64,000 nt of DNA. It comes from Bog-257 sp963846715 (GTDB lineage Bacteria; Acidobacteriota; Terriglobia; Terriglobales; Acidobacteriaceae). Position 1 is the first letter of the stretch; each line of letters opens with the position of its first letter. This document shows positions 35,226-44,351 of this stretch, in pieces. Position numbers and translations under genes: made by a program. The stretch is from assembly GCA_963846715.1 (NCBI GenBank), contig CAWJXA010000001.1:248001-312000 (forward strand), given 5' to 3'. The notes under the pieces are model-generated. The model did not search any database and was not told the DNA's origin. It worked only from the letters and a program-made list of their open reading frames with translations.

Positions 35226-35636
35226 CTACGCTGTGCTTCTCCGGATTCTCGCCCAGCCCATCCAGGCCAGCGCAAGCAGCATAAGCACAGCAATGATCCC
35301 CTGCGAGATCACACAATAGAGGCACCAGACTTCCAGGATCCTTGCTTCGATGTGCGTCAGGTATAAGGCGAACGCCATTCCCACCAGCACGCACAGCAGT
35401 AGCAGGCGGCGACGCCGCATAAACGCCAAAGCGCCGATGAGCAGATAGCCGACGATCCCAAGGGCCGCAACGGGCACTCCGTACAACACCGCATACGGGC
35501 TGTGATTCACCACACCGCAGTCCCACTTGTCATTGATGCGGCACGGTTCGGAACCGGTATCATAGTGAACTTTCAGGGCCAGCACCGAAACGACAATTCC
35601 CGCGATGGCTAGAAGAAGGATTAGATAGCGCAACAA
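35226..35636 (-). CDS. Vitamin K epoxide reductase (VKOR) family protein
   Basis: 136 residues with four hydrophobic helices. The active-site pair is C105-x-x-C108 in EVWCLYCVIS and the loop pair is Cys32 and Cys40 in PCRINDKWDCGVV, with the conserved Ser46 after it (NHSPYA). Bacterial VKORs reoxidise the periplasmic thiol oxidase DsbA and pass the electrons to quinone, so this would act in disulfide-bond formation in the inner membrane. No thioredoxin-like domain is fused to it and no DsbA gene is adjacent. Confidence 0.9.
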   Translation of the reverse strand: MLRYLILLLAIAGIVVSVLALKVHYDTGSEPCRINDKWDCGVVNHSPYAVLYGVPVAALGIVGYLLIGALAFMRRRRLLLLCVLVGMAFALYLTHIEARILEVWCLYCVISQGIIAVLMLLALAWMGWARIRRSTA

Positions 35637-35711
35637 TATTCTCCCGACCGAGGCCCCAACCCACGCGACCTCGCACAGATTGCTTCCATTGTAATGTGTG
35701 GCACTGAGGAA

Positions 35712-38015
35712 TCAGTAGTGGAACCGCCAACGAAATTCCGCGTAAATTTGCCGTGGCTCGTTCCAGTGGAATCCGCCGAAGGTCAGGCTGTTGTCGATCT
35801 GCACCCTCAGATTGGCCACGTTCAGCGCTGTAACCGACACAGCATATTTGCCTTCGGAGAAGCTCTTTCCCAGCGAAAGATCCACGGTCGTGTGGCTGGG
35901 CAGATAGGGGCCGGGATACTGCGAATCCGGCGTGCCGTACAGACCGTTCACAAATCCCGAACCGTAATACACATTGCCGGAGGCGTAGCTATGCCACGGC
36001 AGACTGGCATTGGCGCCAACGTTCAACGTGTTGCGCTGATCGTGATCGACCGGAGAGTAGCCGGGGGGAATGTAGAGCGGGCAGGTCTGGTCATTGGGAT
36101 TGGGGCAGATCAGACCGCCATTGATGGGCGAGGTGGCCTGCGCAATCTGATTGGCATAAACCAGGTGGGCCTGCAGGCGGTGCCACAAAATAGGCGAGCG
36201 CAGCATGACATCCCAGCCCTGAATCAGGGCCGCGTACCAGGTGATCGGCCAGAAGAGGTTTGAATTGCCGATGTTGTTATGGTCAAGCCAATTCGTGGCT
36301 CTCGTCTGGTAGTTGTCGACCTCCAGATTCCAGCCGCGATAGGGAATGATCAGGCTGGCTTCCCACTGCTTGTCGCGCTCGCCGTAAAGCGGTGCGAAGG
36401 TGAAGTTCTGGCTGTTGGCGTAGCCGAGGAGTGGGCCGGTGGCAGTCACCAACGGTGGCGGCTGATAATAATGTCCGTAGAAAGCCCGGAGTACCCAGTT
36501 CAAGTGCGGCACCCTGAGGGCGGCGCCTACGCGTGGGTCGGCCTGATTCTCAGCTATCGTCGAGCGGAACTCGGTACCGCGAATACCTGCGATAATCGTG
36601 AGCCACTTCGTGGCGTTGAAGCGGTCGCTGACGAACTCCTCGGCAACCCCTCCGTTCACGCTGACTGAGGAAGGCGGGAAGTTCGGTGTGCCGTCGGTGA
36701 ATACATTGTCGAAATAGTTGTACTGATGCTGGAAGAAGCCGTAGACGCCCGCCTCCAGATCGTTTCGCCAGAAACTCTTGTTCAAGATCCCCTGGAAGCC
36801 GACGTAGTTGGCCTGTAGATTCACGTTCGTGCTGACCGGATAGTCGTCCGGGCTGCCCTGGTAGTTCGCGGCGTTGTAGTGATAAAAGGGCGAGAGGGTC
36901 AGCAGCATTGTGGGATCGAAGGTGTGCACCCACGAAAAAAGCAGATAGCCGTCTGGTTCGCGCTCGGCATCGCGCAGTCCGTAGCTGGGAACTGAGCCAG
37001 ACGATTCCAGAATCTGATTGCCAACCGAGTTCGGATCGGGATCAATCGGAATCTGATAGTAGTCCTGGCGCAGAGAAGCGACCACGCGATACTGGTTCTT
37101 GGAGTCGTGATTGTAGATGAACGATGCGAATCCGCCGTAGCCGTTTTCGGCGTCGTGGTAGACCTGCGGGATGGGCGTCTGCAGACCGTAATTGCTGCGG
37201 TTGCCGTTGAGACTGGCGTAATACGCGAATCGCTGAGTGTGGCCCCCGCAACTGATCTGGTCGTCCGTCTGATAGAAATTGCCCGCCATGATCACCAGAT
37301 CGCATTGCCGGTCGCGCTCAAAGCCAGTACGCGGCGCGATGTTGAACATGCCGTAGGTGCGATCGCCGTAGCTGGCGTCGTAGCCGCCTTGCAGGACTTC
37401 AAGATAGTCGATGTCCTTGGGATCGATCTGCGGGCCGAGATTGGAGGCGATATTGGTGTTGGGAATCGAGACGCCGTCGATGAGCCACTGCACCTGGTGG
37501 CCGCCCATCATGTGCAACATGTCATGCGCCACATAGGTCGCGGGCACGTAGTCGGTAATCATCTCCACGCCGTTGGTGCGATTGGCGCCGGGCGTCTGCT
37601 GAATGTCCTGGCGATTCAACAGGGTGGTGGGTGTGACCGTATCCATCGTCGCCTGCACCGGGGTTCCGGAAACCTCGATGCTCTCTTTGGTTCCGGCAAC
37701 CGCCAGCTGAAAGTGCAACACGGGGCTGGTGTCGGACTGAAGAATGACATCCTGCTGCGTCGTCTGGAAGCCCTTGGCTGAGACGGTTACGGTGTAGGTG
37801 CCGATCGGTACGGACTGGAAACTAAATTCTCCGTCGGCATTCGTCTCCATCGTCTGCGTCCATTCCGAGGTTTGGGCCTTGATGGTTATTTGTGCCCCCT
37901 GAATGGGACGGTGCTGCGGGTCGTGGACCACGCCGCGAACCGAGCCGAAGGTCGTGGCAAATGCTATGGCACCCAAGAAAAAAACAACAGCTGTCCCGCT
38001 AATAACTTTGCGCAT
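35712..38015 (-). CDS. TonB-dependent receptor with carboxypeptidase-regulatory-like domain
   Basis: 767 residues. Signal peptide (ISGTAVVFFLGAIAFATTFG), then a CarboxypepD_reg-like beta-sandwich (about 25-110: VRGVVHDPQHRPIQGAQITI, GTYTVTVSAKGFQT), a plug domain (about 120-225: LLNRQDIQQTPGANRTNGVE, YLEVLQGGYDASYGDRTYGM) and a 22-strand-type barrel ending in FRWRFHY with the terminal aromatic residue needed for outer-membrane assembly. It would import a bulky ligand with energy from TonB/ExbBD. GTGGAG precedes the ATG. Ligand unknown; the neighbouring Cys/His-rich secreted protein hints at a metal or metal chelate. Confidence 0.92.
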   Translation of the reverse strand: MRKVISGTAVVFFLGAIAFATTFGSVRGVVHDPQHRPIQGAQITIKAQTSEWTQTMETNADGEFSFQSVPIGTYTVTVSAKGFQTTQQDVILQSDTSPVLHFQLAVAGTKESIEVSGTPVQATMDTVTPTTLLNRQDIQQTPGANRTNGVEMITDYVPATYVAHDMLHMMGGHQVQWLIDGVSIPNTNIASNLGPQIDPKDIDYLEVLQGGYDASYGDRTYGMFNIAPRTGFERDRQCDLVIMAGNFYQTDDQISCGGHTQRFAYYASLNGNRSNYGLQTPIPQVYHDAENGYGGFASFIYNHDSKNQYRVVASLRQDYYQIPIDPDPNSVGNQILESSGSVPSYGLRDAEREPDGYLLFSWVHTFDPTMLLTLSPFYHYNAANYQGSPDDYPVSTNVNLQANYVGFQGILNKSFWRNDLEAGVYGFFQHQYNYFDNVFTDGTPNFPPSSVSVNGGVAEEFVSDRFNATKWLTIIAGIRGTEFRSTIAENQADPRVGAALRVPHLNWVLRAFYGHYYQPPPLVTATGPLLGYANSQNFTFAPLYGERDKQWEASLIIPYRGWNLEVDNYQTRATNWLDHNNIGNSNLFWPITWYAALIQGWDVMLRSPILWHRLQAHLVYANQIAQATSPINGGLICPNPNDQTCPLYIPPGYSPVDHDQRNTLNVGANASLPWHSYASGNVYYGSGFVNGLYGTPDSQYPGPYLPSHTTVDLSLGKSFSEGKYAVSVTALNVANLRVQIDNSLTFGGFHWNEPRQIYAEFRWRFHY

Positions 38016-38286
38016 GAAATGTCTCCACTTCTACGATCTTCTCTTGCGTATGCCGACTGTCGACGAAATGAGCCAACGGATTAAAAGAACTCCGCGCACC
38101 GACAGGGCCTTCACTCTGGAAGAAGAAAGAAGGTGCACGAAAGACCTCGCTTCGGTTTTTTCAGCCGGAAATAAAACAGGGACTAGAGATTGTCTCGAGA
38201 ACACAGGTGCGGTGAAGCCTTACGGTCGGTGTTCGCGCAAGGCAGTGAATACACCGAACGCGGCGGCACGAACCTGCGGTCTTGAG

Positions 38287-38631
38287 TTAGCTCTTGGGAA
38301 GGGGAGGGCCGCGTGGTCGGTAAGCTTCTGAAACGCCAAACGCAAGTCGACCTAGCTCGGATGACTTTATTCCGCTTTGGAGCCCCGACACTGGTTCAGC
38401 GGTGCGGGTCGCTGCGAGGGCAGTTACTTTGTTCGTTAGAGTACGAAGGGAACGGTAAGGGCAAACCATCGCAGCCGACTTGAACCCGTCGGCGCCCACG
38501 GAGCGCATGCAATGATGCTTGCCGTCACGCCTGCAGCACGCGGGAACATCTGTGGAGGACGCCTCGACCAACGGCAGCAACACCCCAGCACAGATAAGTA
38601 GCAACAGCAAACTGGAGAGACACCGCCGCAT
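38287..38631 (-). CDS. Secreted Cys/His-rich small protein upstream of the TonB receptor
   Basis: 114 residues. The N-terminus (MRRCLSSLLLLLICAGVLLP) is a signal peptide. Shortly after it comes ACCRRDGKHHCMRS (about residues 31-44), with paired cysteines, paired histidines and a further cysteine, a likely metal-binding or disulfide motif, and later a lone Cys in AMVCPYRS. The remainder is polar and of low complexity. No family recognised with certainty. It is 271 bases upstream of the TonB-dependent receptor on the same strand, so a shared role in periplasmic metal handling is possible. The gap shows no riboswitch consensus that I can recognise. Confidence 0.65.
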   Translation of the reverse strand: MRRCLSSLLLLLICAGVLLPLVEASSTDVPACCRRDGKHHCMRSVGADGFKSAAMVCPYRSLRTLTNKVTALAATRTAEPVSGLQSGIKSSELGRLAFGVSEAYRPRGPPLPKS

Positions 38632-38750
38632 GAGTGGGGGGATTTTACCACATCATACAAGCGTGATCTCAGCCTCGCGACCACCTTGTGTCGGCTGATT
38701 TCCACATCAACGAGCGAGCAGGGCATTTTGGAACCTTCCACCTGGGTCGT

Positions 38751-39395
38751 TTAGAGAATATTCACTGCCCTCGCCGCCAGAAGCACAATAACGGTCATAG
38801 ATATCAGAGATTGCATCATCATCAGGACCTTCGCCCAACGGGAGAGAATCTGCGTGTCCGTCGGCGACAATGCGGTACTAGTGTTGAAAGAGAGAAACAG
38901 GTAGTCGATGAAATCGGGATGCCAGTTCTCGGATTTCAGAGGGTTTTGCTCGTGCAGAGCCATTTGAGGAAAGAGGAAAGCGCCCAGGTCATGCCTTTTT
39001 GTCCGCTCTCGCTGAAGAGGACCGCCTGCGTCCAACTTCCAATACCAGGCAGCAAACACCAGCACATTGCTGATCCAAAGCGAGGCAGCGGATTGCAAGA
39101 GATGAAGTGGTGACTCTTTGTGGGCGGGCAGGAAGTGTATTAGGAGCGCCAGCGAAGTTATCACCGCGACCGTCACCAAACAGATGAGAATCAGGCCACC
39201 AATATATGCAACGCCTTCGGCGCCTCTGGAATGGGAAATCGTGACCAGAGTGGCGAGCACGGCGAAAATCGTAACCAGCAACCAATTGGGCCCGAGGCTT
39301 AGTATCTCCGGCAGCGAGAAGTGAAGAGCAACCACAGCCGCAAGGGCGAGAATGACCGGCCAGCGGGGCTCAACATAGGTCGACCGATTAGACAT
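38751..39395 (-). CDS. Integral membrane protein, DUF1345-like
   Basis: 214 residues from the ATG giving MSNRSTYVEPRW. Six hydrophobic segments are visible, including WPVILALAAVVALHFSL, LLVTIFAVLATLVTIS, VAYIGGLILICLVTVAVIT and MMMQSLISMTVIVLLAARAV. The final part (DYLFLSFNTSTALSPTDTQI) resembles the C-terminal signature of DUF1345 proteins and loosely the pore-helix region of two-helix ion channels. Function unknown. Monocistronic. Confidence 0.75.
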   Translation of the reverse strand: MSNRSTYVEPRWPVILALAAVVALHFSLPEILSLGPNWLLVTIFAVLATLVTISHSRGAEGVAYIGGLILICLVTVAVITSLALLIHFLPAHKESPLHLLQSAASLWISNVLVFAAWYWKLDAGGPLQRERTKRHDLGAFLFPQMALHEQNPLKSENWHPDFIDYLFLSFNTSTALSPTDTQILSRWAKVLMMMQSLISMTVIVLLAARAVNIL

Positions 39396-39692
39396 GCATC
39401 CGATCATACCGCCGGGTGAGGCGTTCGGGCGAAACCAGGCGCCCCGGACGGTCTCCGGGAAGGAGCAGGACCGCAGTGTTTTGAGAAAACTCGTCGAAAC
39501 TCGTTGCGGTCAGGGTTGGTCGCCTATAGTGTCATATCCTCTGACAGCTCGAACGTCAGCCCTCGCATTTGCATCAAACGACTTTGGGACTTCCGGGGCA
39601 AACATCGTCCGCCAGCTTTCGCGTGAATTCCAGGTTACACGATAGCGAGCGGAGCCTGTGTAGCTGAGTAGTAGTACATCCAACAATCGAAC

Positions 39693-42600
39693 ATGATGAA
39701 CTCGCCTGCGAATGTGACTTGGTACAAAGAAGCCATCATCTACGAGGTGCACGTACGCGCTTTCTCGGACAGCAATACTGACGGTATCGGTGACTTCATC
39801 GGCCTCACCGAGAGGCTCGACTATCTGCAAGATCTTGGGGTAACGGCTATCTGGCTTCTGCCCTTCTGCCCTTCGCCTTTGCGCGACGATGGATACGACA
39901 TCGCCAATTACACCGACGTACATCCCTCCTACGGGACGCTGAGGGATTTCCAGCGGTTCTTGCGCGAGGCGCATCGTCGCGGCTTGCGGGTGATTACGGA
40001 ACTGGTTCTCAACCACACCTCTGACCAGCATGTTTGGTTTCAGAGGTCGCGCCGTGCCCCTCGTGGCAGCAGGTGGCGAAACTACTATGTGTGGAGCGAC
40101 ACTCCGGAAAAGTATCTTGACGCGCGCATCATCTTCAAAGACTTCGAAAGCTCCAACTGGTCGTGGGACCCGATTGCCAAAGCTTACTATTGGCACCGAT
40201 TCTATTCGCATCAACCAGACCTGAACTGGGACAACCCCGAAGTGCGCGACGCCATGTTTGCGGCCATGGATTTCTGGCTCGACCTTGGCGTCGACGGTTT
40301 ACGACTCGACGCTGTCCCGTACTTATTCGAACGTGAAGGCACTAACTGCGAAAACCTGCCGGAAACCCATGAGGCGCTGCGCGAGTTGCGTAAGCATGTC
40401 GACGAAAAATACCAAGACCGTATGCTGCTGGCGGAAGCCAATCAGTGGCCGGAAGATGCCGTCGCCTACTTTGGGCAAGGCGACGAGTGTCACATGGCAT
40501 TTCACTTTCCCGTGATGCCGAGGCTCTTCATGTCGCTGCGCATGGAGGACCGCTTTCCGCTCACTGACATTTTGAAGTTGACGCCGCCTATTCCCCCGAA
40601 CTGCCAGTGGGCCCTGTTCTTGCGCAACCATGACGAACTGACGCTGGAGATGGTGACCGACGAAGAGCGGGATTATATGAACCGGACATATGCCCGTGAT
40701 CGGGAGATGCGAATCAATCTCGGCATTCGCCGCCGCCTGGCCCCTCTATTGGAGAACGACCGCCGAAGAATTGAGTTGATGAATGCGCTGCTCCTCTCCC
40801 TGCCTGGTACGCCGGTGATTTACTACGGCGATGAAATTGGAATGGGGGACAACGTTTTCCTCGGGGACCGCAATGGAGTCAGAACTCCCATGCAGTGGAA
40901 CTCGGACCGCAATGCTGGGTTTTCACGGGCTAATCCTCAACGACTATATCTACCCGTAAACATCGATCCCGAATATCACTATGAGACCGTCAACATGGAG
41001 GCCCAGCAGAACAATTCTCATTCGTTGCTGTGGTGGACTAAGCGCCTGATTCAGCAGCGCAAGCAATTTCGGGCCTTCGGGAGTGGCAGCCTGGAGTTTC
41101 TTTATCCCAGTAATCGCAAGGTGCTGGCGTTCGTACGGCAATTTGGTGATGAAAAAGTCCTAGTCGTTGCAAATCTCTCCCGGTTCACCCAATATGTGGA
41201 GCTTGATCTGGCCAATTTTCAGGGTTCAGTGCCGGTCGAGGTCTTCGGCCGTAGCAAGTTCCCCAGCATCACCGACCAATTCTACCTATTGTCTTTGGGA
41301 CCGCATGCTTTCTACTGGTTCCATCTCCAGCCTCGCGAGACAACGCAGGAATCACTGAGTGTCAGCGCCACTCCACAGCAGTTGCCCGTCGTGAGGGTGG
41401 CATCTGTAGCCAATGTTTTCTCCGAAGCGACATTACGGGCCTTGGAGCACATTATTCCCAAGGCATTGCAGAGCCGTCCGTGGTTTCCTGGGAAAAACCG
41501 CTACATCACTGGGGTCGATGTCCACGATATCGTCTCGCTCCCTGATACTTCGGCACATTTGATTTTTCTGGATGTCACTTATGGAGACGCCGAACCCGAA
41601 ACCTACCTCATCGCATTGTCTATCGCGAGCGGACAGAAAGCCGAGGCTTTACTGCGGGACCGGCCGGACGCCGTACTGGCACACCTGGAAGGCGTGTCAA
41701 TAGAGACGCCGGCGATACTTTACAGTGCGACATTGGACCGTGACTTCAGCGACTCGCTGTTGGGTGCGATCGTTCGCCGGCGACGTGTGCGTGGAACCTC
41801 AGGTGAATTAGTTGGCGCGCACACTCGCGCCTTCCGCAAGGCATGGACATCCATCAGTTCCAACCTGGAGCCACATCCTCAGCCCACCGAACCCTGCTAC
41901 ACCCTCATCAATTACGGTGACAATTTCGTGCTCAAGCTGTATCGCAAGCTTGAAGAAGGCCTCAATCCCGGTCGTGAAGTGCCCGAATTCCTGAGCGAGC
42001 AGACGGACTTCAAGGCCATTCCGCAGGCCCTGGGCTCGCTGGAATACTGGCGGGATCAGTCCGATGCCGTACATCAAGTGACCCTGGGCACTTTAAGCAG
42101 TTTCATCCGCAACTCTACCAATGGGTGGAGCTATACGGTCGATCATCTTGGACTATTCTTCGAACATGCATTGGCCGTTCCGCAGGAGGACCAAGGGCTA
42201 CGCGATCTGACCTTCAGTGATCCTATGGCTGCTCTGAATTCGCCGGTCCCGCAGATCATCGCGGAGCTGCTTGGCAACTACCTGGACGGCATTCGGGCGC
42301 TGGCGCGGCGGACGGGGGAGATGCATATCGCTCTCAGCAGCCGTCCTGACGTTCCGGCCTTTGCTCCCGAGCCATTCACAACCTTTTACCGGCAAAGTAT
42401 TTATCACGGCATCTTAGGGCTATTGAATCGATCTTTCGACACATTACGAAGCAGCGTCAGCTCGCTCCCAGAGAACGCTCAGTCCGATATCTCGGAGGCT
42501 CTGAGTCGGGAAAGAGAGATTAGGGACCGCTTGTTGCTACTGCGTGACAAACGGATGTCTGGTAATCGGATTCGGCAGCACGGCGACTATCAATTGAACA

Positions 42601-43034
42601 ATGTGCTATTTGCAGGCACCAATTGGATCATCACCAACTTTGAGGGTGATCCGTATCGCCCGTTGAGCGAACGGCGCATCAAGCGTTCCGCGCTGCGAGA
42701 CGTGGCCACCATGCTGCGCTCTTTTCATTATGTCTCCCATGCCGCTTTATTTGGAGATGTTCCCGGTATTGTTCCCAGCCGGGAGGCTCACCCGCAGTTA
42801 GAGAGATGGGCGAAGACCTGGTATCAGTGGGTCAGCACCATTTTTCTGGAGAGCTATCTAAAGGTTGCATCGAGCGGGCAATTCCTCCCGAAGGACCACG
42901 AAGAGATCCGCACGCTTCTCGGGGCTTACATGATCGAGCGAGCTTTAACTGAGATTGAGTATGAGCTCGAACATCGGCCGGAGTGGGCCCGAATTCCAAT
43001 CCACGGAATCCTGGAGCAGCTCACGCTCGCCTGA
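39693..43034 (+). CDS. treS: Trehalose synthase - maltokinase fusion (TreS-Mak) with altered kinase motifs
   Basis: 1113 residues. Residues 1-550 are a GH13 trehalose synthase/maltose glucosyltransferase: EVHVRAFSDSN, ITELVLNHTS, nucleophile D206 in GLRLDAVP, acid/base E248 in LLAEANQWPED and D314 in LRNHDELT. It interconverts trehalose and maltose. Residues about 570-1113 match maltokinase (Pep2), which makes maltose-1-phosphate for the GlgE glucan pathway. Its phosphotransfer motifs are changed: HGDYQLNNVL (H963-D965, Q967) where the family has HGDYHLGQVL, and TNFEGDP with Asn982 where a metal-binding Asp (DFEGEP) is expected. The TreS half looks active; the kinase half may not be. No glgE or glgB neighbours. 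Confidence 0.92.
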   Translation: MMNSPANVTWYKEAIIYEVHVRAFSDSNTDGIGDFIGLTERLDYLQDLGVTAIWLLPFCPSPLRDDGYDIANYTDVHPSYGTLRDFQRFLREAHRRGLRVITELVLNHTSDQHVWFQRSRRAPRGSRWRNYYVWSDTPEKYLDARIIFKDFESSNWSWDPIAKAYYWHRFYSHQPDLNWDNPEVRDAMFAAMDFWLDLGVDGLRLDAVPYLFEREGTNCENLPETHEALRELRKHVDEKYQDRMLLAEANQWPEDAVAYFGQGDECHMAFHFPVMPRLFMSLRMEDRFPLTDILKLTPPIPPNCQWALFLRNHDELTLEMVTDEERDYMNRTYARDREMRINLGIRRRLAPLLENDRRRIELMNALLLSLPGTPVIYYGDEIGMGDNVFLGDRNGVRTPMQWNSDRNAGFSRANPQRLYLPVNIDPEYHYETVNMEAQQNNSHSLLWWTKRLIQQRKQFRAFGSGSLEFLYPSNRKVLAFVRQFGDEKVLVVANLSRFTQYVELDLANFQGSVPVEVFGRSKFPSITDQFYLLSLGPHAFYWFHLQPRETTQESLSVSATPQQLPVVRVASVANVFSEATLRALEHIIPKALQSRPWFPGKNRYITGVDVHDIVSLPDTSAHLIFLDVTYGDAEPETYLIALSIASGQKAEALLRDRPDAVLAHLEGVSIETPAILYSATLDRDFSDSLLGAIVRRRRVRGTSGELVGAHTRAFRKAWTSISSNLEPHPQPTEPCYTLINYGDNFVLKLYRKLEEGLNPGREVPEFLSEQTDFKAIPQALGSLEYWRDQSDAVHQVTLGTLSSFIRNSTNGWSYTVDHLGLFFEHALAVPQEDQGLRDLTFSDPMAALNSPVPQIIAELLGNYLDGIRALARRTGEMHIALSSRPDVPAFAPEPFTTFYRQSIYHGILGLLNRSFDTLRSSVSSLPENAQSDISEALSREREIRDRLLLLRDKRMSGNRIRQHGDYQLNNVLFAGTNWIITNFEGDPYRPLSERRIKRSALRDVATMLRSFHYVSHAALFGDVPGIVPSREAHPQLERWAKTWYQWVSTIFLESYLKVASSGQFLPKDHEEIRTLLGAYMIERALTEIEYELEHRPEWARIPIHGILEQLTLA

Positions 43035-43084
43035 TATGCGAATGATTAATGCTAGATGAGGCTGAAAGGATTAGCACTGCTGGG

Positions 43085-43600
43085 CTATTTGTTCGGAATC
43101 AACCTGGCGTTCTCGTACTGGCTGAAGACAGCATTGGCGCCTTCGTGCGCCGGAGTACCCGCCAGCAGCTGCTCTTTGCGGTAAACCAGGCTGCTGGCAT
43201 TGTAGGTGGCCAGCTCAAATCCGTGACCGTGCGTGATAGCGTCGGTGGGACAAGCTTCCACGCAGTAGCCACAAAAGATGCAACGGTTGTAATCGATGTT
43301 ATAAACCTTGGCGTAGCGCTCGGCGCCGCTTACCCGCTTCTCAGCCGTGTTCTCGGCGGCCTCGATATAGATGCAGTTCGAAGGGCAAGCCGCGGCACAA
43401 AGGAAGCACGCCACACACTTCTCAAGTCCATTTTCATCGCGCTGGAGCACGTGCATTCCGCGGAAACGTTCCTGGAACATTGCGCCCCGGGTCGGGCCAG
43501 GGCCGTCAGGATAATTTTCTACCGTCGTCGGGTTAAACATCTCCCGGAAGGTCACGCTCATGCCCTTAGCGATCGCCGCTATGTTTTTAACGATTCCCAT
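43085..43600 (-). CDS. nuoI: NADH-quinone oxidoreductase subunit I (solitary)
   Basis: 171 residues with two [4Fe-4S] ferredoxin motifs, CVACFLCAAACP (about 62-73) and CIFCGYCVEACP (about 106-117), and the NuoI-type N-terminus (GMSVTFREMF) and RFRGMHVLQRDENGLEKC. It would carry clusters N6a and N6b in the peripheral arm of complex I. The rest of the nuo genes are not here, so this is either an extra copy or a genome with a dispersed nuo set. Converges on treS. Confidence 0.93.
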   Translation of the reverse strand: MGIVKNIAAIAKGMSVTFREMFNPTTVENYPDGPGPTRGAMFQERFRGMHVLQRDENGLEKCVACFLCAAACPSNCIYIEAAENTAEKRVSGAERYAKVYNIDYNRCIFCGYCVEACPTDAITHGHGFELATYNASSLVYRKEQLLAGTPAHEGANAVFSQYENARLIPNK

Positions 43601-43657
43601 GGTCGCTACTCAGTATAGCAATCCAGCCAGATTGCTGCGCGATGAGCAAATCGCCTA

Positions 43658-44191
43658 TCATAGAGCGGTTTTGGCGCTACGGATGAGAGTTGATTTCAAC
43701 AACTCGAGGTGGTGTTGCGCATGGCCGCCCGCAATATACGCTAGTGCGCGCACGGTAACCGGGTTTCCATTGGCCACGCCGGCGCGGGTTTCAGCCTCTG
43801 GCGGCAAAGATCCAAACAAAGCAATTGTGGCTTTGCGAATACTCTCGAGTTCGGTCAACAGATCCTCGACACTGCGCGAGTTGGAGTGCGCTTCGCGGAC
43901 GTAGTCGTCCTGTTCAAAACCGCGCAGCTCGCCGGCATCACCGCGTGCGAAACGCAGCGCCCGGTATGCCATGACCCTCTCGGTGTCGCAGAGGTGTCCC
44001 AGCACTTGCTTGACGCTCCACTTCCCTGGCGCCGGAGCCGCGGCGGCTACCTCATCGGACACGCCCACCAGGAGCTGCCGGTAGTTTCCAAGTTGCGTGG
44101 CGAGAAAATCGAGGACGGGGCCATCGGGAACGCGACTGATGTAGTTTTTGTAGAATTCGGCGTATTCGGTGGGGTTGGGACGGCCTAGCAT
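43658..44191 (-). CDS. DinB-family protein
   Basis: 177 residues from the ATG giving MLGRPNPTEYAEFY. Four-helix DinB_2 fold with the metal-binding histidines in KQVLGHLCDTERVMAYRAL (about 75) and GGHAQHHLELLKS near the C-terminus. Family members are metal-dependent and include thiol transferases (bacillithiol, mycothiol) and stress proteins; the particular role is unknown. 57 bases upstream of nuoI on the same strand. Confidence 0.85.
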   Translation of the reverse strand: MLGRPNPTEYAEFYKNYISRVPDGPVLDFLATQLGNYRQLLVGVSDEVAAAAPAPGKWSVKQVLGHLCDTERVMAYRALRFARGDAGELRGFEQDDYVREAHSNSRSVEDLLTELESIRKATIALFGSLPPEAETRAGVANGNPVTVRALAYIAGGHAQHHLELLKSTLIRSAKTAL

Positions 44192-44351
44192 GGGGATAAT
44201 TTGGCACAGAAGGATGAATCGTGGCAAACGTTCCGAATTTTGTGGGTGTCATCCCGAGGAATCCGCTCACTCGAAATCCGCGAATGAGTGGAGCACCCGG
44301 CGGCTACGGAATGTCGGCCGCGTTGACCCGGTTAGTAAACCGAGTGGCGAG

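Noticed and set aside
38016..38286. Riboswitch (for example cobalamin) upstream of the TonB receptor
   Set aside because: The 271-base leader was read on the coding strand; no B12-box-like sequence or other consensus could be recognised.
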